A stretch of 64,000 bases of DNA, from the NCBI GenBank assembly GCA_030220185.1, contig JASPKZ010007249.1, forward strand, positions 682,001 to 746,000. Reading direction: 5' to 3'. The first letter of the stretch is position 1; each line of letters opens with the position of its first letter. Below are positions 28,742-40,105 of this stretch, piece after piece. Both the position numbers and the translations under genes were made by a program. The notes under the pieces are model-generated. The model was not told the origin of the DNA, made no database searches, and was given only the letters and a program-made list of their open reading frames with translations. The DNA comes from Diploptera punctata (taxonomy: Eukaryota > Arthropoda > Insecta > Blattodea > Blaberidae).

Positions 28742-31653
28742 GACTTTATACAATAGCGGGGCACTAGAGATATTAACGCGGGAATTGGATAAATCGCCCT
28801 TGGATATAGTCGCTTTACAGGAAGTTAGGTGGCCAGGAGAAGGTAGTCAGGAATCAGGAAGCTTTTCATTATACTATGGGGGTGCAGAAAGACCTGCATT
28901 TGGAACGGGTTTTTTAGTCAGGAGGAGGATCCTATCCGCTATCCGAGATATTAAGTTTGTTAGTGATAGGTTATCATACATAATTCTAAAGGGTAAACAA
29001 CATGATTTTATAATTGTAAATGTACATGCCCCCACAGAAGATAAAGATGACAAGATCAAGGATGAAGTCTATGAAGAATTAGAATGCTTATTTGATAGTC
29101 TTTCACGATATCATATGAAAATTATCTTACGAAATTTTAATGCAAAATTGGGGCGGAAAGATATATTCAAACCAACAATAGGCAAATTCAGTCTTCATGA
29201 AGATAGTAACGACAACGGGGTTAGATTAGTCACATTTGCCACATCAAAGAATCTCATTGTTAAGAGCACAACATTTCAGCATAAGGATATTCATAAATAC
29301 ACCTGGACGTCCGAAGATGGAGAAACTTGGAATCAGATAGATCATGTATTAGTGGATAAACGCTGGCACAGTAACATCATCGATGTTAGATCAGTTAGAG
29401 GGACAGACTGCAATACGGATCATCATCTGGTCAGAGTGAAAATCAGACAACGGTTATCGCTTATGAGAGGAACAAACGCTGAAGATGATTCTGTAAAATT
29501 TGAATTAAAAAACTTGAAAAATGATGAAATGCGGCAAGAATACCAAACCAAAATTGCTAATAGATTTGAAGTACTGGAATCTTCAGATGACAATGTGGCA
29601 AACGAAGTAGAAACTGATATAAATAAAGAACGGGAGGCTATTAGAGATACTATTAAATTATCAGCATTAGAAAGCATTGGTTGTTTAAAAAAGAGGCAAA
29701 ACAAGAAATGGTTTGTTGGGGAAGGTGCCCAAATTGTAAAGAAACGAAATCTAGCAAAAATGAAATGGTTACATGAGCCAAATGAGGTTAATTTAGAGCA
29801 ATTGGGTAGTATTAGACGGGAAACCACCAAGTCACTAAAAAGTAAAAAGAGGGAATATTTGAGAGAGAAGATTAATGATCTTGAAATGAATGCAAAAAAT
29901 AGGAACATTAGAGAATTATATCAGGGAATTAGTATACAGAAGAGAGGATTTCAGGCTAGAACAAACATAATTCGGAATGAAAATGGGGATATGATTCCAG
30001 ATTCCAGGAGTATATTAAATAGTTGGAAAAGTTACTTTAATCAGCTATTAAATGTACATACAGAACAGGACATTGAGGAGGATACGTTACAGACAGCAGA
30101 AATGCTAGTCGCAGAATCAAGTGCATTAGAGGTTGAAATGGCAATTGAAAAATTGAAGAAGTATAAATCATCAGGTTCAGATGAGATCCCAGCAGAACTG
30201 ATAAAAGCAGGGGGAGAAAAATTGATGGACAAGATACGCTGGTTGCTTAGTGTGATTTGGGAAAAAGAAGCTCTTCCAGATGAATGGAAAGAATCGATTA
30301 TCGTATCAATTTATAAGAACGGAGATTAAAACTGATTGCAACAACTACAGGGGCATCTCATTACTTTCAACATCGTACAAAATTCTAACAAATATATTAG
30401 TAAGCAGACCTACTCCCTATATTGATGACATTCTAGGAGATCATCAATGTGCATTTAGAAGAAACAGGTCTACAACAGATCAGATTTTTAGCTTAAGACA
30501 GATTTTAGAAAAGAAATAGGAATATAATGGTACTGTACATCAAACTATATGTAGACTTCAAAAAAAGCATATGATTCAATTAAGAGGGAGAAGTTATATA
30601 GTATCCTGCTGGAGTTCGGAATTCCTAAAAAGTTAGTCAGACTTATAACGAATGTGTCTAAATGGCACAAAGAGTAGGGTGCGTGTAGGCAAACAGTTTT
30701 CGGACACTTTTGAAATCCAGAATGGGATGTTAAATCAAGGGGATGCACTATCTCCTCTACTATTTAATTTTGTACTAGAGCATTACATTAAATCTTTAGA
30801 GAATGAGGAAGGCTTAAAACTGAATGGTATTAATAAGCTGTTAGTTTATGCTGATGATGTAGTATTGTTGGCTGATAGCGAGGAGATACTAAAGGCCAAC
30901 ACGCACACACTATTGAGTAACACTAAGAAATTAGGACTGGAAGTAAATATCAGTAAAACCAAATATATGGTCACACGTAGAAATTCAGTATATAATGGGA
31001 ATGGACAGCTAATGACAAATTATGGAAATTTTGAGGAAGTGGCTGAATTCAAATACCTAGGAACAATAATCACAAATAGGAATGAGATGCACAAAGAAAT
31101 GAAACATAGACTCAATTCTGGAAATGCATGCTATTATGCATTGCAGAGACTTTTGATGTCCCAACTCCTTTCAAAAAACGTTAAGCTGAAAATATATAAA
31201 ACTATTATTCTACCAGTTATATTATATGGGTGCGAAACATGGACTCTTACTTTAAGGGAGGAAAGGAGATTACGAGTATTTGAGAATAAAGTTCTTAGGA
31301 AAATTTTTGGACCAAGGAGAGATGAACAGACGGGTGAATGGAGAAGACTACATAACAATGAACTACATGGTCTTTATAGGAAGCCAGATATAATAAGAAC
31401 AGTTAAGTCCCGTAGACTGCGATGGGCAGGACATGTTGCACGTATGGGGAATGAAAGATGTGCATGGAAGCTTCTTGTAGGAAAGCCAGAAGGAAAACGC
31501 CCAGTTGGTAGACCAAAAATGAGGTGGGAGAACAACATTAACTATGATTTGAGGGAAGTAGATTATACAGGGAATGATTGGAAAGCATTAGCTCAGGATA
31601 GGGATGTATGGAGAGCTTATGTCCGTGCGGCCATGAACCTACGGGTTCGATAG
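28608..31653 (+). pseudogene. RTE-1 endonuclease-reverse transcriptase, broken
   Basis: The first 573 codons (28608-30329) cover the endonuclease and the start of the RT and are open. An extra T near 30327, right after the IYKNGD motif, shifts the frame. A TAG at 30517-30519 replaces the Trp codon of EKKWEYNG. Further one-base insertions follow near 30541 and in the A-run at about 30560-30566, plus one near 30648. The remaining 333 codons (30652-31653), with the YADD box and C-terminus, are open again. The endonuclease also differs from the intact copy at a conserved motif: LRNFNAKLG in place of LGDFNAKVG, losing the catalytic-type Asp. The protein is therefore dead in both enzymatic parts. 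Confidence 0.92.
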
Positions 31654-31698
31654 TGCTAGTGAGTAAGTAAGTAAGTAAGTAAGTATGAAACCTTGACG

Positions 31699-32420
31699 AG
31701 CACTGTAAAATACAATTTTCGTATATGAAATTTTTGTCTTTCTAAATAATGTAGATTTGGATTGGAAGAGTTGATACAATATATTTTAGATTTTTTTAAA
31801 AGAAATCGTACAATTATCCGAGCATACTTTCGTAACTCATTCTTATAATCCCCAGTAGGCCTATGAGTGTAAATGGACTGAGTGCAAGAAAGTTGTTTAG
31901 TTCACGCAACATGACTGTGCAGACAATAACGGAGATCATATCTTTCATGTTTCAAAGCTTTTCGTCCATCATCTCTTAGGGTGCTAATATAGGACTTTAA
32001 TTCGGAAGAAACCAGATTCAAAACGCGTTTCCGTACAACGTAATTAAGGATCTTCTTGGCTTTCCTCAATTGCTGAAGTTAATACTAGATTGGATTTTCT
32101 TCCATGGCTTACAGTGTCCTTTTAATTAACTGGCAAATCCGATAACAGAGAACATTATTAGGGGCCTGCATAGACTTCTAATGGAGAGATATTTTCAAGC
32201 AATATTTCCATGATATTGTTCATTTTGTAAAACCTAAAGTTTAAACTCCTTATTTTCTCTGCACTATCTAGAAAGACCAGGATGTTAAAAAATATCCCAG
32301 ACGATTCCGTGCCGTAATTATCGTCCATTCTATACACTATACATTTACCTTCTAAAATCTGCTTAGGCCTGTCAGAAGATAACAGTGAAGGTGGAGGATG
32401 GAACATAGCTGCCGGAATTC
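31699..32420. other. No gene recognised
   Basis: Low-copy sequence; a minus-strand open frame at 32158-32406 shows no motif. Confidence 0.35.
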
Positions 32421-32432
32421 GTTCTGAACATT

Positions 32433-32520
<88 letters not shown>

Positions 32521-32600
32521 GCTTTATTTTACCTGGCAGAGTTAAGGCCTTAAGGCCTTGTCTACCACTCAACCAGGTTTAAAAAAATACAAACAAAAAA
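32421..32600 (-). mobile_element. LINE-G 3' end, antisense copy
   Basis: An (AAT)n run (32431-32520) is followed by AGCTTTATTTTACCTGGCAG, AGTTAAGGCCTTAAGGCC and CCACTCAACCAGG. This is the reverse complement of the LINE-G 3' end at 23585-23640. The 5' part fades into an AT microsatellite. Confidence 0.75.
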
Positions 32601-32617
32601 AAAGTCTTAAATCTAAA

Positions 32618-32619
32618 TT

Positions 32620-32664
<45 letters not shown>
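32618..32664. repeat. (AT)n microsatellite
   Basis: About 23 AT units. Confidence 0.95.
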
Positions 32665-32666
<2 letters not shown>

Positions 32667-32822
32667 GATTACAAGTTATGAATACAATACAATTAATATT
32701 TATAATGTATTTTGATTTACTCATTTAGTGCATTTGGTTATTGCTGAGAAGTATAATAATGAATATATGTTACAGATTAGTATTTTTACATTAGCTCCCA
32801 ATCTTTATTTTCAAATTTTATA

Positions 32823-33118
32823 ATACGCCATAGCGTAGTGGTTAAGACACTGCGCTACAAGACGGAAGGTCGAGGGTTCAACTCCCGGTGGGGTCAGGAT
32901 TTTTAAACTGACCCAAACCTTCTGGCGGCACTATGACCCTGGGGTCGACTCAGCCTCTAACGAAAATGAGTACCAGACGCTTGTTCTGGGAGTAAAGGCG
33001 GCCGTCACACAGGGCTGACAACCCTGTTGGCATCAAGTGCCGATTGTCCAGAAAAAGTGGGAGCCTTAACCTCCCACTACCCCAAGGGCCTCCTGAGGCC
33101 TGTAGTGGGAATACTTTA
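32823..33118 (+). mobile_element. SINE S-E, full length
   Basis: It starts ACGCCATAGCGTAGTGGTTA, with box B GGGTTCAACTCCC and the standard body. It matches 12983-13279 with scattered substitutions. Confidence 0.9.
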
Positions 33119-33123
33119 CGTAT

Positions 33124-33463
33124 AGATGTCCCCGTCCCATAGATGAGATGTCTAAGATACAGAGCTACGAGACATCCAATGGTTTTGATCCTCATGGGGA
33201 AGATATTTTCTCATGGCATTTCGGCAGGTATGGGACAGTTGCCCACACAGCACCGTGAATAATTTGGATAGCTACAATAAGTCACGGCTTTAGGTTGAGA
33301 AAACCGGCTGTAACAGCTGGGAAACTAAACACGTGTTAATCATATGTCATCCATATATTGACTGGATGACCATCCACATCTGTAAATTGTACATTTGGAT
33401 GTGAAGCTAGAAGCCAAGTGGTAGACCAAAAGCCCTTTTTAATCTATTACGCCATGGAATTTA
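33124..33463 (+). mobile_element. SINE S-F, diverged copy
   Basis: A degenerate head (CAGAGCTACGAGACATCC..TTTTGATCCTCATGGGG) is followed by the body with TTTCTCATGGCATTTCGGC and an end at TCTATTACGCCATGGAA. It sits directly after the S-E copy. Confidence 0.75.
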
Positions 33464-33499
33464 TTGTTTATGTTTTATAAATGTAAATTCACAAATTAT

Positions 33500-33925
33500 T
33501 TACAATCAATAAGTACTACAAGAAGACTAATAGCTCTAGAAATGGATCATTTACGCAGAAGTGCCAGAAAGTCTAAATTAGAACATGTCACAAATAAGGA
33601 AATTAGAAATATAATGGAAACAGAAGAAAGCATAATTGAAAGAATTGAGGAGAAGGAATTAAAGTGGTTAGGACATGTTTTAAGAATGGAAGATGAGCGA
33701 TGGCCGAAGCAACTATATGAATGGCATCCGAACAGAAAGAATAAAAGAGGGAGACCAAAGTTAACATGGAAGGAAAACATGAAGACAGTAATGCAACCTA
33801 GAGGGCTAAGCATCGAAGATGCCCAAGATCGTAGGCTTTGGAGGTTTGGCACGAGAAGACGGCAGCAGCTGTAAAAACCCGGAGATATATATATAGATTT
33901 ATTTATGCAAATATAATTTAAAACG
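33500..33925 (+). mobile_element. L3 LINE 3' end
   Basis: The frame to 33871 reads RRLIALEMDHLRRSARKSKL, NKEIRNIMETEESII, KELKWLGHVLRMEDERWPKQ, RKNKRGRPKLTWKENM and DRRLWRFGTRRRQQL, then a stop. This is the C-terminal region of an RTE-like LINE ORF; the other family members at 39345-39490, 51040-51550 and 58620-59150 share the order. It is 5' truncated. The tail is AACCCGGAGATATATATATA. Confidence 0.8.
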
Positions 33926-34029
33926 ACTCTTTTTACATGATTGAGAATTTCCACAACGAGGCGTAAAGCGAGTTCTCTAAATTCCATGATTACCGGTACT
34001 AAAACAGTCATAACTATTGTAATAAATCT

Positions 34030-34215
34030 AATCGAGCGAGCTATCTCTAGCGATAACGTTTGAGACTCGGGTTTCGGGAGGTCCCGGTTTCAAACTCCAG
34101 TGCAAACCATTCTGAAGGTTTTCCTCAGTCGTAAAGGAAATGCTGAGTTGGAATTTAATTATCAGGATCCATTTCGTCATATTCACCATTTCATTGTATT
34201 AAGGAATTGAATAAA
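34030..34215 (+). mobile_element. SINE S-A copy
   Basis: Head GAGCGAGCTATCTCTAGCG with box B-like CCGGTTTCAAACTCC, then GGTTTTCCTCAGTCG as in the 7746 copy. It ends in an A-rich stretch. Confidence 0.6.
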
Positions 34216-34423
34216 AAAATAAAGGGGTGTAACCTTAGAAGGTAAAGGATATCTAAATAATAATTGAATGAAAAATACATGTTTCTAGAATGTGATGAAT
34301 AAAATTAATGAAATGGAAAATAGCGGTAGAAATGTTTAAAAATGAACATTCCAAATATCCCAGTTTTGCCATGAATAATGTTAAAATATATTTTACATTC
34401 AACATGTTATGACTTTAAATATT

Positions 34424-35007
34424 ATATTACGATGCGAGGTTGGGAAGCGGTTTTTACAGAATGGAGGATTTCCGAGATTCAGTAAAACACTTTACAAACG
34501 TGTGCTGTACATTGTTTTTTGCGTGATGGTGTTTTCAAAATAATAAATAATAGTAAAATAATAACATATTTGTTGGAAATATTTGCGTTCATTTTAAACA
34601 ATTGACTAACGTTAACAGTGTGGGCAATATTTATTAGTTGAAACAATAGGAGGCCTTGAAAACAATTATTAATAAAATGACCGCAAGTACCGTATTTATT
34701 GTTTTATATTGTTACAAATAAAGTTCAGTTCATTTAAAATGCAGTGATATGTATCGTGTAATGTATATTAACACTACCCTTTGGATATTTTGTGTATATA
34801 CATTGTACGTAATATACATAAAGGGCAGTGGTTTTACACTTCCCGCACGTGGGTGTAAATGTATTATTACAGTATATTTATATAGTTAGAGTGTATATAG
34901 TATACAGTATAGTTATATATAGTATATCCCGAAATGTAGGAAGTTGAACTTTCAATCATGGTCGCCATTGTTGTAAGTACGACAAAACGCAATATCGTGC
35001 AAAAAAT
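34424..35007 (-). repeat. Repeat A, copy 3
   Basis: Reverse complement of the family: it starts ATATTACGATGCGAGGTTGG and ends ACGCAATATCGTGCAAAAAA. It is full length without insertion, so with copy 1 it gives the empty-site sequence for the LINE-G insertion in copy 2. Confidence 0.8.
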
Positions 35008-35179
35008 AACAAATTACAGATGTAATTAACTGGAAAAAGTTATATACATATGATATTATGTTATTAACCTTGACCTATGAAAACAAGGAAATCAATTCGG
35101 CTACTGAAGAGGTAGTTGATATCTTATTCAAGGCTACATTCTACCATGGGATACTTGATGTATTTATAGAGGGTGAAAA

Positions 35180-35543
35180 TCATGTCAAAAAAAGGAGGAT
35201 GAGTGAGAGAGATAGAAAAAGAGGTAAATATAAATCAGAATCAGTGAGCTTGGCATGTAACAAAGCCCTCTTCCTGACAGACACATGTATATATACAAAA
35301 TTAAATGTCAGAGTGAAAGAGAGAGAAATATTAAGGGTGGCAGAGCGTCGACGCGAGTTGTGTACCAAGGGGTGGGGGTGGTTGTGTTGAGATGAAGCAA
35401 GGCAAAGCTTACTCTGTGAGCGCATTCGGCGGCCTGGTTCACAGTTGACCACGTGTGTATATGCGCGCGGAGCTTTTGCCAAGAACCATCAGTCAGTCGT
35501 GATTCTTCGTGCGTCAGTGTTAGAGCTATTTGTCGTGTATCAG
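35180..35543 (+). promoter_or_regulatory. Candidate promoter and 5' exon
   Basis: This is an unusually GC-rich, non-repeat stretch. It has GAGA-type repeats (GAGTGAGAGAGATAG at about 35200, GAAAGAGAGAGAAA at about 35318), an E-box (CCACGTGT at about 35449) and a CpG-rich ATGCGCGCGG. An arthropod initiator CATCAGTCAGTC follows, with a likely A+1 at 35491. Then TATCAG|GTAATT gives a splice donor with GT at 35544. This could be the TATA-less start and untranslated first exon of a plus-strand gene, possibly the one with the exon at 38486. Everything here is motif-based inference. Confidence 0.35.
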
Positions 35544-36677
35544 GTAATTTCTAAATGGACGAATGATTGTTGATATTTTCGTAAGCAGTTTTAATCTAAT
35601 TTATGTACTCTATATAAATTATTATTTAGTATTCAAAACATAATTCTACAAAAATATAAATTTACAATTATAAAAATTAAACATAAATTAGAAATGTTGA
35701 GAAGTTATTAATTAATACATTAATTTCGTAAGCAACATACAATTCTTCAGTTAAGAACAAATCGTTATAGGTCCTAATAACAATAATATTTAAATATTCT
35801 ATAATTGTTATAATTTGCTATGTTTCCAGATTAATAGGCAATTGAAGCACTAAATTTAGCTCTTATTTTTAACATAATTTAAATTAATATATAATATAAT
35901 TTATATAATACAATATAGGCTATTAATATAAATGCGAAATTGAATATTTAGAATTCAGAATGTCTGCAAGTTATGACGTCTGAGTAGTAATAGTAATGAT
36001 GATAATAATAATAATAATAATTTAGGAAGCTTTTGTTTATTATAAAACAGAAATTTAAGATATTGACTAATTAAATTTTATAAATTAAAATAATTTTATA
36101 AATGTTATATTAAATTTTGCCTTTTAAATGTAGTACGTTACTGCCTTTGTTAACTTATTACATTAATAAATCATTTTATGAAATACTATTTATCGATTTA
36201 TTTTAATAATTCGCTATATTTTGTTATAATTTCTTGTCAATCTGTGAGATTATCCATTTAATTTTTTCCAGAACTTGAACGGATCTTTTGTACAGTTGCA
36301 TAATCTCTTTTCTAGTACTATGTGTATTCTCACAGGGAATATGTGTGTGCCTGGTTTATTTTCACGTTCTGTTAATTACATACATCTTTTCTGTATTGGG
36401 AGAGAAATGCTTAGCCTTACCGCCTATATCGAAACCTATTTTTTTAATGTCTCATCGATTAAAAAATCCATGTTCTGAACTTCGTATAAAATCTTTGGCT
36501 TCATAACTTATGCTGTTTATTTTTTGTTAAGTTGTATTTTGAACATACATAAATATCTAAGACTTTATTTAGCCTGTATTATAATTTAATGTTTATACTT
36601 TAGTAATTGAATCTTCGATATAAAAAGTAATTAATATAGGATATTCATCTCATTGATACTATGTTGTATAATGGCTA

Positions 36678-36817
36678 GGGAACTCGACGTACTGACCACA
36701 TATCGCTACCTATACTGCATGGGTGACTGATCACCTCTATAATTGACACTTATGGATGTGAGGTCAGCACATAACTGGCAGAGCAAGGAATCTTCAGACC
36801 TATCACGCCAAGTTTTT
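36678..36817 (+). mobile_element. SINE S-F, 3' part
   Basis: AACTCGACGTACTGACCACA through GGATGTGAGGTCAGCA to AGACCTATCACGCCAAG follows the family's last ~140 bp. Confidence 0.7.
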
Positions 36818-37636
36818 ATTATGACTTTTGTAAACTAAGTTTGGGAAAATGGAAGTCTCAAAATTTAAATTTAGAATTAAAATGTAACTTATTATTTTTG
36901 TTTGCTTTTATTGAGCGAAATAAAAATGAAAGGTTAAATTCTTTGAACGCGTTCCAAACAACATAGGATGAAGATATATCAATTGAATATAAAGTAAGGA
37001 AACACTTTTGCTCTTAACATTTATTTTCCAAATTCTGATAACTGCTCTTATGTAATATACTGAACAGGTTTTCCTCATTTCACAAAATATTCCTGATATT
37101 TGGCAGTGTTAAAAAACTATGAAGATAATTCAGGATCTATAACATTCATATATTTCAAATTCTGTAATTTAACATTTTCAAAAAGTTCGTTTACTTTTTT
37201 ACATTTCGAAAATATTTTTTTTCGTTATTTTCGTATTCGTAACACTATCTTAAAAATAATAAAGTTAAACTTGATTCACGTGTTATATTAAGTACGAATA
37301 GTTATTTTAATAAGTTATTTTAAATTTATATTCTGATTTAATTTACATAATCATCGTCCCTCAGTATTTTTTTCAAAGGGTACAATTATTTTTGTATTAT
37401 CAGAATTTTGGATCATTCTTGATTAAATAATTTCGAAACTATGCCTATAACTTTAATTTCATTGTATATTTATTATTAATTAATTGTTATTTTCATTAAC
37501 CAAATAATAATTAATTAATTACGCACAGGCCTAGGTTATGAAAGTTTTACGGGCATGAGGGGTCTAGTCACGAACTCCACAATCTAATAACATTCATCAG
37601 AGCTGTGACTCCGACCGTGAAAACTTTTGACATTTA

Positions 37637-37690
37637 TTCTCGAATACTTGTAATATTTTCTCCTCTTTTAAAGTAAGAGTCCAAATAATT
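37637..37690 (-). mobile_element. RTE-1 scrap
   Basis: TTATTCTCGAATACTTGTAA and TTTAAAGTAAGAGTCCA match the antisense of the RTE-1 ORF near 24055-24105. Both ends are missing. Confidence 0.6.
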
Positions 37691-38349
37691 CCAATCTATT
37701 ACTTCTCTTTTTAAAAAATCTTGTGAGTATATAATATTTATCTAGTTATATTGAATAATTCGACTATTATGTTTAGAAATTGGTTTACGTAATTTAAAAT
37801 ATTATTTAACAGTCAAATATTTATTCAAGGCTTGGATTTATTCTCTCTTGCTACAGAAAAGAACCGTTTACCATATAAACTTAATAATTAAAGTAACTTA
37901 CATATTATAAAATAGCCTAAATTGTACTATAATGTTTTTTTTTTAATTTCTAATTTAATATCATTTATATTATTTAATATAAGAAAAATGCCTCATTTAT
38001 TTAATATTATAATATTATTTATTGATATGACATGCAATTAAACTGAATATGTATAAAAGTTAACTATAAACTAAAATGTATTTAAAATTAGATAAATTAC
38101 CGTGTTTTTGATTTGATTTGATGTAGGCCTATCTCAAAATAACTTTTTTTAAAACGTAGTCATAAATCAAAATTACAGAACATATTGTGAAAAAGGAAGA
38201 ACATGAGTTACGCATGTACATGCGAATAGTGCCAAATAAGTGCTACAAGTCCATAGTTCAGCATTTGTTAGTTCTGAATCGCATATCGATGCTAGAACAC
38301 TGCCAGTTTTACTATTAATGAGACATGTGTCCGAGAACATTTGCAACTG

Positions 38350-38387
38350 TATATAAATGTCTTCAAGTGCTTATATCTATTCGCTCA
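38350..38387 (+). promoter_or_regulatory. Candidate TATA/initiator promoter for the exon at 38486
   Basis: GTATATAAATG at 38349-38359 is a strong TATA box. CGCTCAAGTG at 38383-38392 offers an initiator with A+1 at 38387, about 35 bp from the TATA start. The 5' leader to the ATG would be ~99 nt. Confidence 0.35.
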
Positions 38388-38485
38388 AGTGTTCCATTTA
38401 TGTAAATAAATAGTAAAACTTTATGTGCATATCGTTTGAATAAAAGAATATTAAAAAAATACATTTGAACAATTTGGAAAAAAAA

Positions 38486-38693
38486 ATGGTGAAGATGTCA
38501 TATTTGAAGAATATTTGTTTGTTGAGGATGCCCCTCACATGCATCGGTTTACTTATGCTATCAACAGGAGTTATTTCTTTATCAAATGTGGCAGAGAGGC
38601 ACAAACAGCCCAAGTTTACAATAGACGAACTTCTCACCACACGCTTCCCAAATCGCATATCTGATGACATTGACGTGGATCCCTGCAAAGCTG
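38486..38693 (+). CDS. First coding exon of a secreted protein, possibly tolloid/BMP1-like
   Basis: The ATG at 38486 lies in a strong context (AAAAAAATGG). It opens 69 codons plus one base before the consensus donor GCTG|GTAAGTA, a phase-1 intron. The N-terminus (MVKMSYLKNICLLRMPLTC, then IGLLMLSTGVISLS) looks like a signal peptide with cleavage near residue 34. The rest is polar (ERHKQPKFTIDELLTTRFP) and ends DDIDVDPCKAG. Tolloid/BMP1 metalloproteases, which process BMP antagonists and collagen outside the cell, have a DPCKA(A/G)..GDIAL segment at the start of the prodomain, and I recall their first exon ending there. That match is short, so the family is an inference. No following exon is visible to the right edge. 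The open frame continues into the intron for only two codons. Confidence 0.5.
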
Positions 38694-39177
38694 GTAAGTA
38701 AAAGTTCTTTCAAAAGATGTTTGTCATTTTGTTGAGCTTCTTATTTTCCTTTTACAGTATAATAGTGCTTTTTAACTTGTCCTAGTTTTCGAAAATACGT
38801 TTACCTTTAAAAAATATTATCTTAAAAAATAAAGAAGATGTAGGCAAAATGTTCTTTCAGTGTTCAAATTAGTTTTACTTATGAATTCTCTTTGAATTCT
38901 GTTATCCTCTTATCCCTTTTCTAGACACATCTTTGACGCTGTTCTGTTATGAATTTATTGAAAGCATTTTATATAATATATATTAAATAAACAAATAATG
39001 GAGTCTACTTTCTATATATAAATATCCTACGTCTTCAACAAATATTTCTGAAGCATTAATTCATTATTTACAATAAACTACAAACAATAACATATTTCTA
39101 ATAACCAAAACGTTTAAAATGAAACTACAGTACATTCATTTTCAATTGTAATTAAACTTCAACCAAAATCTAAACAA
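38694..39177. other. Start of candidate intron
   Basis: It begins GTAAGTAAAAG and then runs AT-rich without features. If the exon is real, the intron extends to beyond the window, and everything downstream on the plus strand would lie inside it. Confidence 0.4.
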
Positions 39178-39300
39178 CATCATCATCAAGGATTAGACCT
39201 TAAGGTCTGTTCCGATCTCATGCTAGAATTGGTCTGTCCATCATTTACTGGATCTTCCTACATGTCTTCGTCCTAGTGGTTTGTAATGGCCAAATTATAA
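39178..39300 (-). mobile_element. L2 LINE 3' scrap
   Basis: CATCATCATCAAGGATTAGA, then GGTCTGTTCCGATCTC, is the reverse complement of the L2 3' end (compare 41200-41258). It carries the (ATG)n tail. Confidence 0.6.
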
Positions 39301-39344
39301 TGATGTCACTATAATACAATATATCAACATTTTTATAAATGTAA

Positions 39345-39490
39345 ATTTATATAAAAAGATTGGATTTAACACGGAAGGAAAACATGAAGATAGTAGCCTA
39401 ATGCAAGCAAAAGGGCTAAGCATTGAAGATGCCCAAGATCGTAGGCTTTGGAGGTTTGGCACGGGAAGACGCCAGCAGCTGTAATAAATA
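39345..39490 (+). mobile_element. L3 LINE 3' scrap
   Basis: GAAGATGCCCAAGATCGTAG and GGCTTTGGAGGTTTGGCACG to CAGCAGCTGTAA match 33770-33874 with one frameshift. Confidence 0.8.
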
Positions 39491-39961
39491 ATAGTTTTAA
39501 AAAACTAAAAAAACACGCTTTATTAGAAAACCGAACTAAAAAATGAACAAAAAAATCAATTCCAACACGCTTGGGATAAAATGAAAGTGGTCAACAAAAA
39601 AGTCATCTTCAACACATCTAGAATAAAACTAGAGTTATCTACAAAAAAAAATAATTTTACCATCAAAAGCGTGTGGTGCTCTTTATCAATTAATATATTT
39701 GTTAATAAACATATTTTGGTAAAACCAAAGTTTCTAAGAAGAAAACGTAAAAACCATAAAAAAACACCCCACGCTTTTGATGGTAAAATTATTTTTTTTG
39801 TAGATAACTCTTAGTTTTATTCTAGATGTGTTGGAGATGATTTTTTTTGTTGACCACTTTAATTTTATCCCAATCGTGTTGCAAAATTAAAATTATTTTT
39901 CATTTTTTAGTTCGGTTTTCTAATAAAGCGGCTTGTTTTAGTTTTTTAACTATTATTTATT
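39483..39961. mobile_element. Fold-back element with ~195-bp arms
   Basis: The left arm 39483-39683 and right arm 39766-39961 are reverse complements at roughly 90 percent, with an ~82-bp loop. Landmarks in the left arm are AGAAAACCGAACTAAAAAAT, AGTGGTCAACAAAAAAGTC and TTTTACCATCAAAAGCGTG; each is mirrored in the right arm. A second partial right end (GGTTTTCTAACAAAGCCTG) follows at 39970-40025. No coding sequence. It starts at the last bases of the L3 scrap. Confidence 0.8.
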
Positions 39962-40098
39962 TTTTATTTTGGTTTTCTAACAAAGCCTGTTGTTTTAGTT
40001 TTTTTAAACTATTATTTATTTTTATAATTTTTAGTTTAATTGATTGTCATAAACCGGAATCCCATGAAAATTTAATTGCTTACGATATTTTTAGTTCT

Positions 40099-40105
40099 AA
40101 AAAAA
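40099..40105 (-). terminator. Pol III T-run terminator of tRNA-Tyr
   Basis: Seven T on the minus strand follow the tRNA discriminator base directly. Confidence 0.75.

Larger units (their letters stand above)
28405..31683 (+). mobile_element. RTE-1 LINE, full length, frameshifted, 14-15 bp target duplication
   Basis: TATGAAACCTTGACG occurs at 28390-28404 and 31684-31698 (the first T may belong to the tail). The element starts CCCTCCATGGTATC, exactly as the minus-strand copy does, and ends GAGTAAGTAAGTAAGTAAG. It is very similar to the intact copy along its whole length. The intact direct repeats and near-identity indicate a recent insertion, but the ORF is broken in the RT domain. Confidence 0.95.
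35544..38349. other. Mostly unique AT-rich DNA
   Basis: Apart from an S-F fragment (36678-36817) and an RTE-1 scrap (37637-37690), I recognise no gene or repeat. Short frames at 36275-36506 and 37100-37291 have no support. It may be intron or upstream sequence of the exon at 38486. Confidence 0.4.

Noticed and set aside
35058..35390. 110-codon frame upstream of the candidate promoter
   Set aside because: No domain or codon signal is evident, and the GAGA-type repeats explain the charged stretch.
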